Below are positions 52,940 to 60,000 of a stretch of 60,000 nucleotides of DNA, in pieces; position 1 is the first letter of the stretch; each line of letters begins with the position of its first letter. The position numbers were made by a program, and so were the translations under genes. The notes under the pieces were generated by a model that did no database searches, was not told where the DNA came from, and saw nothing but the letters and a program-made list of their open reading frames with translations. The stretch is taken from positions 17,584,153 to 17,644,152 of the forward strand of contig NC_134028.1 of NCBI RefSeq assembly GCF_964204645.1. Direction: 5' to 3'. Source of the DNA: Tubulanus polymorphus. Taxonomy: Eukaryota; Nemertea; Palaeonemertea; Tubulaniformes; Tubulanidae.

Positions 52940-53347
52940 GCGTCTGCAATTATAACTATTATAGGATCGGCAATTGTTAACGCTTTAGCATTTACTGGTG
53001 GTGGATATTTATTTAAACATATTGATAAAAATAGTTCATTAGGAGAACAAAGAAGACATAATTTAGCATTAGTGAAATATAATAAAGCTGCAGAGAAAAG
53101 AGGCAAAACTATATGGATTACATCAATAAAGAATTATATGATCAGAAGATTTCACAGAGATTTTCAATCAGTTGATGATGCAATGAGTTTATATAACGCG
53201 GTAACCAATAAAGAAAAATTACATCTATACAAACCTAAATTATCAGATTATTATACCCCAAGTAAAGAACAACAGAAATATGAAATAATATGGATTTTAG
53301 GTGGAACTGTTATTGTTATATTTGTTGCTTATAAGTTTACTAATTAG
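52937..53347 (+). CDS. 136-aa two-TM protein, copy E (locally frame-shifted)
   Basis: Open frame with N-terminal hydrophobic segment ASAIITIIGSAIVNALAFTG and C-terminal TM IIWILGGTVIVIFVAYKF. Between, residues ~55-75 (KRGKTIWITSIKNYMIRRF) do not match copy B and look like the B protein read one frame out. Matching resumes at FQSVDDAMSLYNAV. Two compensating indels keep the frame open, so the product would have a foreign patch. Probably a small virion membrane protein. Confidence 0.6.
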   Translation: MASAIITIIGSAIVNALAFTGGGYLFKHIDKNSSLGEQRRHNLALVKYNKAAEKRGKTIWITSIKNYMIRRFHRDFQSVDDAMSLYNAVTNKEKLHLYKPKLSDYYTPSKEQQKYEIIWILGGTVIVIFVAYKFTN

Positions 53348-53350
53348 TAA

Positions 53351-53370
53351 TTTTTTTTGCTAAATAAATG
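53351..53370 (+). promoter_or_regulatory. Late-type motif, 144-aa gene
   Basis: T8 (53351-53358), spacer GCTAAA, TAAATG. Confidence 0.55.
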
Positions 53371-53802
53371 GAAGATAAAGTTGATAGTATTGATATTATT
53401 CCTCATGATATAAATAAAACTAAATTAAAAACATATTTAGAAAAACAAATATTAGAATTTGAAAGTGACTTAAAAGTTAAAAAGAAAAAATATCTAAAAA
53501 GTAAAATTATATATTATTTGATTATAAGTGATTCGGTTACAATTAGTTCTGTAATAACATTTCTAGCAATATTCAGTCCATTAACACCTATAGCTATATC
53601 AATTGGTGTGTTAGGATTAAGTTCAAGTGTTTTAACTGGTATAAGTTCAAAATTAAATATAAAAAGTAATAAAGAAAAAATTAAAACTAATATAAAAGAA
53701 ATTAATAAATTAAAGAACACACTAGATTATATCATAAGTTTAAATGGTCATATAACAGTTGAAGAACAAGATAAATTATTAAAAGAATTAATAAATTATT
53801 AA
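53368..53802 (+). CDS. 144-aa protein with coiled coils and two TM helices
   Basis: Intact: acidic start MEDKVDSIDIIPHDINKTKL, Lys-rich coil (LEKQILEFESDLKVKKKKYL), a ~45-residue hydrophobic block (ISSVITFLAIFSPLTPIAIS and GVLGLSSSVLTGISS) able to form a helical hairpin, then a second coil ending VEEQDKLLKELINY. Copy B is broken. Possible membrane-remodelling or virion membrane protein; no family recognised. Confidence 0.6.
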   Translation: MEDKVDSIDIIPHDINKTKLKTYLEKQILEFESDLKVKKKKYLKSKIIYYLIISDSVTISSVITFLAIFSPLTPIAISIGVLGLSSSVLTGISSKLNIKSNKEKIKTNIKEINKLKNTLDYIISLNGHITVEEQDKLLKELINY

Positions 53803-53821
53803 TTTTTTAATTATATAAATG
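53803..53821 (+). promoter_or_regulatory. Late-type motif, 405-aa gene
   Basis: T6 (53803-53808), 7-nt spacer AATTATA, TAAATG. Confidence 0.5.
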
Positions 53822-55206
53822 GTAGATAGTTTTCCAAAAGCTTTCCAATATAATAAATCAATTAAATATAATATTCCAGCAATAGATTTTAATAAAGATA
53901 TTACATATAGAAATGAAGTTTTAGATTCATTAACTAATTTAGAAATTTATGTTACTGAAACTAATAATTATAATGCAACGATGGAAAATATATTTCATGT
54001 ATATTTAATTAATTTTAAAAAATTGAAAGATGAAAAACAATGGTTATTAAAATCTAATATGAAGTATTGGCAGAATCAATTAAATTTTGCTGTTTATTGT
54101 TCAACAACAGGATGTGGAATAAGTTGGAATGATCATTTGAATAATTCTAAATATAAACTAATTCAAAGTTTATTTAGATTTCATACATACTTTCAAATCA
54201 GAATAATATTAAATGAATTAGAGTGCGCTTTACCAGGATCAAGATATTTTAAAGAATTAGATAATAATATTAATTTATCTAAGTTTTATAAAATTTGTAA
54301 TGAATTTAATATAGATATAAATAATTCTGATTTTAGAACAAAAATTGGAACAATAAGATCACTTCCTTGCCCTAAAAAGATTGCAGAATATTGTGCACTT
54401 CCCATACCATCTAATAGTTTTTATAATATCTATAATAATAAATTAGGTTATGGTAAAATAGAAACTAAGGATTTAGAAACATTAAATTTCAATAAATTAC
54501 CGAAATTTTATGATAATTTAAAACAAGAAAACAATAATGGTTGGGTTTATTTTATTTTAGAAAATAGTGAAGGTTTTACTAAATCAGGTATAGAAAGAAT
54601 AAATCAATCAATTAGAACTTATTTGATTTGTATTCTAGGATCACAAGTTGAAACAAGATCCCCGATAATTGGAAATTTGAATACATCATTCGATACACAA
54701 AAACAATTTAAAGTTTTATTTGAAGATTCCATACATAATGATAAAAATAGATCGATTCCAGAATGCATTATAAGATATCAAAATTATTTAGATAAATCTC
54801 ATGTAAGACTTAATTATTGTATAGGCCCTAATCTATTAATTATTTCTAATGATTTAGTATTAAAGATGGGAAACATAATTGGTTATAATAATCTAATTAA
54901 AACTGCAACAATAAATAATTCATTTGGATTGAATGATATAAATAAAAAGATTATTACTGCTCCAAAATTAATGGAAGGCGAAAAAAATATAAAACACATT
55001 CAATCAACAGAAACTAAAACTAAGAATATTAATTAAATAATGATTCTAAAATAAAAGATTATAATACATCAGAAAATAATAGAACTGATATTATTCAACA
55101 TGATATAATTAATCTAAATGATGATAATAAATCCCATGAAAATACTAAATTAGCTATAACTTGTATAGGAATTGTAATCGGAGGAATATTATATTTTAAA
55201 TTTTAA
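53819..55206 (+). pseudogene. 405-aa-type virion-side protein, copy E
   Basis: Open for 405 codons: SFPKAFQYNKSIKYNIPAID, WQNQLNFAVYCSTTGCGISW, FRFHTYFQIRIILNELECAL, GWVYFILENSEGFTKSGIER, QVETRSPIIGNLNTSFDTQK. It stops at 55036 after a one-base loss relative to B. The following ~55 codons, including a C-terminal TM (IGIVIGGILYFKF), lie in another frame to TAA 55206. No enzyme motif is visible. I looked for the His/Asp/Cys set of an adenain protease and did not find it. Tail-anchored structural protein is the best guess. Confidence 0.6.
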
Positions 55207-55225
55207 TTTTTGTATTATGTAAATG
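55207..55225 (+). promoter_or_regulatory. Late-type motif, coiled-coil gene (weak)
   Basis: T5 (55207-55211), 8-nt spacer, TAAATG (GTAAATG). Weaker than its neighbours. Element B has T7 at the same place. Confidence 0.4.
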
Positions 55226-56680
55226 GCAGAAGATGGAGAAGGTTTTCCAATGGATCCTTTAGGTGATGAACCCGGTATAAGTGATGAACCACAACCTGAT
55301 TTTAATGAAACTAATATTGATAATGATGATGAATCAGCATATAATTCTAATTTAGAAGATAGTGGTTCTAAAGTCCCATCAACAGAAGAAAATGATAGAA
55401 GAATTAGATCGAGAATACCTACTGAAAATTTAGACCCCAGGTTAGAAAGAGAATATATTGAAGATAATGAATATATTCATAAATTCAAACCTGTATTTAA
55501 AGAATCTGGATATAATATAAATGATAAAGTCGCCAGATTTTTAGTAAAAAAATTAAAGTTTTTAGATGGTGAATATTATTATCATTTGAAAGATGATTAT
55601 TATATTGATATCTCTAATAAAAATGAAGACAAAATAGTAGCAAAATCAACTTTGCTTAAGTTTGACTCATTACTATCTAGAATTAAAATAATAAGAAATG
55701 GTAATGAAATAGAAGATGTAACACAAGAATTATTAACTGATAAAAATAAAAGAGTATTTAAACAAAGAATTAATAAGTTATTTGAAACAATCAAAGATAA
55801 TCCAGAAACAGAAACAACTTCTGAACAGAATAAAACTTCAAAAACTAGTAAACTTAAATCAAACGAAGTTCAAACTGAAAAACTTTTACCGAATGGATTA
55901 CTTGATGCAACAGATCAAGAAATAGAAGCTTTAAGTATGTTTTCTAAAAAAACAATTAGAGAAATAATAAGTATACGAAATGAAGCCGATAAAATTGCGC
56001 GCGAAAAACATTAGATATAATAAAATTAAACCTTTAGAAAATAAATCATTTGACACCAGAAAAGAATTAGAACAATTAAAATTAGATAGAGAATTTTAAG
56101 TTATTGAAGAAATTGAATTTAAAAAAAGAAATGCATATTTAGAAATGAAATTGATGATTTAGAATATAACATAGAATTTCATAAAGAAAAAATGAAATTA
56201 TTATTAAAATCATATGATTATTGTATTAATAGATTAAAAGTTGTTGTTAAAGAGTTAATACTAAAACCAAATTCTGACATATCACTAAAAGATAGAATAA
56301 AATTATTATTTAAGTTTGAAGGAATAACAATTCTTTCAATTCTAACAGCTGTAACTATGTTATTTACAACAATTGGTTTAGCAATATCAAATGCTTTAAA
56401 ATCTACACCTACTCCCAATAAACCAGATAAACCCCCGAATGATAATAATTCTATACAAGATAAAGTTAAATATGGTTTAAAGAAATTGGCAAAATATTTA
56501 TGGGAACTATCTAAAAAATCTGCAGCATTGCCAGGAATTATTGCATCAATTGTTGGTTTTATATTGAAATCTGCAGGTAATATTCTTAACTTTGCTGCTG
56601 AACATATTATTTTATTTTTAATTACAGTTGTAAGTGCTATTATTTTTGGGTTAGTAAATATGATATCAAAAAATAAATAA
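55223..56680 (+). pseudogene. Coiled-coil membrane protein, copy E
   Basis: First frame 55223-56014: acidic MAEDGEGFPMDPLGDEPGIS, Asn/Asp-rich segment, FKESGYNINDKVARFLVKKL, KDDYYIDISN, then helices. Frame changes near 56010, 56098 (TAA) and 56150 break the coiled-coil part. A last frame 56192-56680 keeps LKDRIKLLFKFEGITILSIL, a TM, a Pro/Asn linker and the ALPGIIASIVGFILKSA / LFLITVVSAIIFGLV tail. The long coil plus C-terminal membrane segments recall surface or core-anchoring proteins, but the role is unknown. About 485 codons. Confidence 0.65.
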
Positions 56681-56684
56681 TTAA

Positions 56685-56703
56685 TTTTTTTGTTAAATAA
56701 ATG
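56685..56703 (+). promoter_or_regulatory. Late-type motif, major capsid gene
   Basis: T7 (56685-56691), spacer GTTAAA, TAAATG; identical in element B (28147-28165, minus strand). Confidence 0.6.
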
Positions 56704-57949
56704 AGTGGGAGTTATATCAATCCTTCGAAGAATCATAGAATATCTAATGCTATTAAAGCAGAAAGATCACATCGTATAATTACTCATAACCCTTCTAATA
56801 TTAATCCCGATGAAACTTTATACGTTAGAATCCCTCGATTAACACAAAATACTTTTTACGTTCCAAATAGTATTTATTTATCGGCTGATATAAAAGTAAT
56901 CGGTAATAATAATAATTATGTTGTTGATAATGTTGGAAGATATTTGATTAAAAAGTTAATAATAAAGATTGGTCCAGAAACAGTTTTCTCATTAGATGAT
57001 TATAATTTATTTATGCATTATAAAGATTTATGGTTAACTAAAGAAAATAGAAATAATATGATATTTCAAGGCATCCAACCAGAAAACCAAAATAAATTAA
57101 GATCTGAAGCCAATAATGCAGTAGTAACTAATGCTGTAGATAATTTGATAAAAAAAATTTATGGAAGCAAATATAAAATTCCATTAGACTTTGAATTGAT
57201 AAATAATAATGCACCTTTATATAAATACGCAATTCAAGAAGACGTTATATTCGAAATAACATTTGCTCCTGTAAATGAAATTGTATTATCTAGCGTTGTT
57301 AAAGATATGAGTTATGAATTATCGAATATATGTTTAGAATATGACACAGTAACTGATGAAAATATTTCAAGTATAATTCAAACTAAATACAATCAAGGAT
57401 TTTCATTATTATATGATTATATTGATAAATTTAAAACCGTAACTATTAATGCAAATGATGAAATAATTAATGAGAATATTAACTTCCCAAGAAGATCTAT
57501 TAAAGGTATATTAATATTTTTTACCATTGCAACATATACTAATGGCGCAATAAATGTTGATAATTATTATAATCCTGAAATAACAAAAGTAGAAATAACT
57601 ATCGAAGGAATAGCAAATAAAATATTTTGTCAAGGAATGAGAATGATTGATCAATGGCCAGAAATTAGAAAACATTTTATGAATGAAAAAGTAAAATCAT
57701 CTGAAAATTGTAACATTAATCAAATTGATTATTATACCGGCAATAAATATGCATTATGGTTAGATTTTAGAACAACAGAGGATAATTCATTACATGGTTC
57801 TGGAAAAAAAACTACGGAACACTAAAGATGGAATACAATTATTCATGACAAAGAATAAAGGAATCAAAAATTTTAAAATGCACATTTATATTATATCTGA
57901 CGCGCAATTAAATATTGTAAATTCTCAATTAGATAGTGTTATGTATTAA
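56701..57949 (+). pseudogene. MCP: Major capsid protein, double-jelly-roll type
   Basis: Forms the icosahedral shell. 374 codons open: SGSYINPSKNHRISNAIKAE, ETLYVRIPRLTQNTFYVPNS, NVGRYLIKKLIIKIGPETVF, then ITFAPVNEIVLSSV, FPRRSIKGILIFFTIATYTN, VEITIEGIANKIFCQGMRMI, and near the end YALWLDFRTTEDNSLHGSG. A frame change at ~57810 moves the last ~45 codons (ending IVNSQLDSVMY before TAA 57947) out of frame. The IEG...G-M...LWLD-R-x-T-D-N-x-L-H-G-S-G arrangement is what I know from Polinton/adintovirus capsid proteins, and the length (~415) is a little short for them. Confidence 0.8.
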
Positions 57950-57957
57950 AATTTTAA

Positions 57958-57984
57958 CTTTAATAAAAATATATATAATAAATG
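57958..57984 (+). promoter_or_regulatory. Early-type upstream motif of the C2H2 gene
   Basis: CTTTAATAAAAATATATATA, ATAAATG. Closer to the polB class (AATAAAAAT) than to the T7/TAAATG class; same in element B (26864-26892). Confidence 0.5.
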
Positions 57985-58746
57985 GAAGGAGGTAAAGTAT
58001 ATAAACATATTCCATACATCGATACACATGAAAATAATGATGGTTTATATTATGTAATACCTTGTAATATCGCTTTGATATTTGATCCTATTTTCAAAAA
58101 TTATAAAACTAAACTAATAGAAATCGATAATAATTTAAGTAATGTAATTGATAATAATGTAATACCTACTACATCTAATAATGTAATACCTACTACATCC
58201 AATAATGTAATACCTACTACATATAATAATGCAATAATATTAAATGTTAGTAAAAATATAAATTATTGTGATTATTGTAAAGGTGAATTTTCAAACGCTC
58301 CATCAAATTGGAATAAACATATGAATACAAGGGTACATATAAATAATGTTATAGAACGTGTTGGTTTAAAAGAATTTATAGAACACCCATTTAGATATGT
58401 TACAAAGTTTGTTTCAAATCAAAAAGTAAATGGTAAAGAATTATATAAAGATTTATTATTAGCAACACCTAATAAAGATGAATTAGATCTAACCGATGCT
58501 AATGAAATATTAGAATCAAACACTGTAAATGAAATATTAGGAGCAAACACTAATAAAGATTCTATGAAACATAAAGTAGAAAATAATGATAACTTTGATT
58601 GGATGAATAAGCATAACAATGAAACAACTATTGATGATGCGGTAAAAAAGGCGAAGAATAAGTACAAAAATAATGAAGAATTAGAAGAAGATTCGGTAGA
58701 GAAATTGAGAAAATTGTTAGGGGGGTCTGATAGTGAAAATGATTAA
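57982..58746 (+). CDS. 254-aa C2H2 zinc-finger protein
   Basis: Intact. MEGGKVYKHIPYIDTHENND, then three 8-residue repeats (VIPTTSNN; five VIPSTSNN in B), then finger YCDYCKGEF...NWNKHMNTRVH (residues ~95-117), RVGLKEFIEHPFRYVTKF, acidic linkers, a Lys-rich helix and an acidic end LLGGSDSEND. Single U1-type finger plus charged tail suggests a nucleic-acid-binding regulator. The early-type upstream motif groups it with the polymerase although it lies next to the capsid gene. The repeat number differs by 24-bp steps, so it can vary in frame. Confidence 0.6.
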   Translation: MEGGKVYKHIPYIDTHENNDGLYYVIPCNIALIFDPIFKNYKTKLIEIDNNLSNVIDNNVIPTTSNNVIPTTSNNVIPTTYNNAIILNVSKNINYCDYCKGEFSNAPSNWNKHMNTRVHINNVIERVGLKEFIEHPFRYVTKFVSNQKVNGKELYKDLLLATPNKDELDLTDANEILESNTVNEILGANTNKDSMKHKVENNDNFDWMNKHNNETTIDDAVKKAKNKYKNNEELEEDSVEKLRKLLGGSDSEND

Positions 58747-58930
58747 GATATTAATTATATTTAACTCAAATAATAATATTAGTTGAAAATTGTATAAAAT
58801 AATAGTAAATAAAAAAGGGGGTTTTAAGTATTTAAGGTATCTAATAGGGTATCAGGTATAAGGGTATCAGGTATTAGGGTATCTAATGGGGTGTCAGGTA
58901 TTAGGGTATCTAATACATAGTCATACAAAT
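58747..58930. terminator. Convergent intergenic region with GGTATCTAATAGGG repeats
   Basis: AAAAAAGGGGGTTTTAAG followed by at least five copies of GGTATC(TAAT/AGGT)AGGG-type units. Rightward and leftward gene sets meet here. The same motif family ends fragment A (11812-11930), where it forms an inverted repeat. Probably a bidirectional 3'-end region. Confidence 0.6.
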
Positions 58931-58932
58931 AG

Positions 58933-59453
58933 TTATTTTATAAATTTATATTCATAGGGAAATTGTAGTCTCAGTAATAATTTTGAACCTTTATTATTCT
59001 TTAATTTATTCATATATTCATCATGTAATTCAGTAGGTATAATTTGATTTTCTTCCAATGATTGTTGCATAGATTTTTTATCTTTGTTATAAAATAAAAC
59101 TAGAAATCTAATGTTTTCTCTAAAGTCTTTAACAATTGAATTATATTTTTGATTTAAAACCCATGTTGTTATCCCAAAATGTCTCCCAGAGAAAGCTAAA
59201 TAACATAACTCACTTTCTCTCACTTTTGAATCATGTAAACTTGCGCAATCATCTACAATGAATAATGTATTTGATCCTTTATAAGTATCAATTGCTATTT
59301 TTATACAATTATCTAAATTTTCTTTTACTGTTTTAGGAAATAATTCTTATAAATAGTTTCTAACAAATCTAATATGAAATGTGTTTTACCACAATTGGTT
59401 ACACCAGTAACTAACATATTATGCGGTTCAAATATAAATAAATCTTTATTCAT
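58933..59453 (-). pseudogene. Packaging ATPase (FtsK/HerA-A32 type), frameshifted
   Basis: Pumps genome into capsids in this virus group. From ATG 59453: FEPHNMLVTGVTNCGKTHFI, a Walker A loop (G-V-T-N-C-G-K-T). After a frame change near 59341: NTLFIVDDCASL (Walker B, Asp-Asp), SGRHFGITTWVLNQKYNSIV (sensor region with Gln), then ENIRFLVLFYNKDKKSMQQS and a C-terminal strand. Total ~174 codons, short but complete for the minimal A32-like fold. It overlaps the integrase stop by 8 bp (ATGAATAA), so the two are probably co-transcribed. Confidence 0.8.
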
Positions 59454-60000
59454 TTATTCTTTTAATTTTACTAGATAAAATCCATTCATTAAATTTATCA
59501 TCGTATCCTTTATATTTCACCGAAGAATACTTTTTTCCTTTAAGAGTTTTTGTTTTCAATACTTTTTCTATTTTGTATTCTATTTCATCTGGGTTTGGTA
59601 CAAGTGATAATTCTTGTTCATAGAAATAACCTAATATTTCTTCATCTTTTAGATCTTCTAATTTATAAACAAAAGGTTTAGTTAATATTATCTTTTTAAT
59701 TTTAAATATTTCTTCAGTAAAATTTGGGGTATAACCTTTATAAAAGGTTTTTCTATATTTAGATATTCTTACGTGTTGTCCAATTTTGAATCTAGGTTCA
59801 CCGAAATCGTGTGTAACAAACGCCCCATATAAATTATTCCAAACTATTTCCGAATTATCTTCTTTTCTAGCTTGTATAGGTTTCATATTTATAGAACTAT
59901 GTTTAGAATTATTATAACCTTTCACTAAATCATCTAACATATTTATAGACTCACCGATATATTTATATGTTTCATTAGCAGTAAAATATTTCCACATTCT
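59446..60000 (-). CDS. Retroviral-type integrase with C-terminal chromodomain (partial)
   Basis: The catalytic DDE core lies mostly outside the window. Visible: the end of the core (LVKGYNNSKHSSINMKPIQA), an SH3-like segment (PRFKIGQHVRISKYRKTFYK, NFTEEIFKIKKI) and a C-terminal chromodomain (YKIEKVLKTKTLKGKKYSSV, KYKGYDDKFNEWI). This is the standard layout of Polinton integrases, which insert the element into host DNA; the chromodomain may guide it to chromatin. The frame is open to the window edge. Confidence 0.85.
   Translation of the reverse strand, partial: RMWKYFTANETYKYIGESINMLDDLVKGYNNSKHSSINMKPIQARKEDNSEIVWNNLYGAFVTHDFGEPRFKIGQHVRISKYRKTFYKGYTPNFTEEIFKIKKIILTKPFVYKLEDLKDEEILGYFYEQELSLVPNPDEIEYKIEKVLKTKTLKGKKYSSVKYKGYDDKFNEWILSSKIKRINE

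Larger units (their letters stand above)
46646..60000 (+). mobile_element. Polinton/adintovirus-like element E (left end to window edge)
   Basis: Begins at a 403-bp palindrome. Rightward genes fill 47.1-58.7 kb. A hairpin region and then leftward ATPase and integrase genes follow, and it continues beyond base 60000. Coding density is high, with gaps of about 15-30 bp. An adenain-type protease, expected in this group, is not seen in the visible part. Breaks: polymerase, penton, 73-aa, 405-aa, coiled-coil, capsid and ATPase genes each have at least one. The 117-, 119-, 144- and 254-aa frames are open. Confidence 0.9.

Noticed and set aside
53819-55036. 405-aa protein as the adenain-type protease
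   Set aside because: I could not find the spaced His, Asp/Glu, Gln and Cys set of that family. The C-terminal TM is also unusual for it.

Overview
The window is animal genomic DNA, most likely from a marine invertebrate. The evidence is spliced gene fragments with GT/AG borders and a dense mix of metazoan transposon families (Harbinger, hAT, BEL/Pao, DIRS, a non-LTR retrotransposon, Penelope-like tails, MITEs). I cannot name the species. No intact conserved host gene was recognised. Almost everything supported here is mobile or virus-derived.

Layout. 1-9.4 kb: a ~150-bp-unit repeat family cut by a decayed LINE, then a Harbinger transposon whose transposase is split by a 2.1-kb hAT-like element with a clear target duplication. 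9.4-12.3 kb: an A+T-rich fragment (copy A) of a Polinton/Maverick (adintovirus-like) family, lying in a hAT relic. 12.7-26.1 kb: mostly non-coding, with MITEs, more copies of the 150-bp repeat, a few possible host exons, and a DIRS tyrosine-recombinase fragment. 26.1-37.3 kb: Polinton-like element B on the minus strand, right-truncated. 37.3-44.9 kb: a BEL/Pao retrotransposon split by an inverted pair of Polinton-like fragments (C and D) full of a 24-bp minisatellite. 44.9-46.6 kb: LTR, MITE and a tRNA-like relic. 46.6-60.0 kb: Polinton-like element E on the plus strand, running off the window.

Elements B and E share one gene order: protein-primed-type DNA polymerase B with zinc fingers and an HNH-like segment, a 117-aa protein, a penton-like capsid protein, four small mostly membrane proteins, a 405-aa-type protein, a coiled-coil/membrane protein, the double-jelly-roll-type major capsid protein, and a C2H2 protein. 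E then continues past a convergent hairpin region into a minus-strand packaging ATPase and a chromodomain integrase. Replication, packaging, capsid and integration functions are therefore all represented, but most large genes carry stops or frameshifts at different places in the two copies. These are old, independently decaying insertions. No restored sequences are given.

The most notable signals are: (1) two sharply different upstream motifs that divide the virus-like genes. The DNA-polymerase group has TTTTAATAAAAAT followed by TATTAAAATG. The virion and membrane genes have a T7 run, a spacer of about 6 nt and TAAATG, which resembles poxvirus late promoters. (2) Element ends that are themselves 150-400-bp palindromes starting AGTAATAGGGG. 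(3) A 24-bp minisatellite shared by three short fragments that seem to represent an alternative left arm of the same family.
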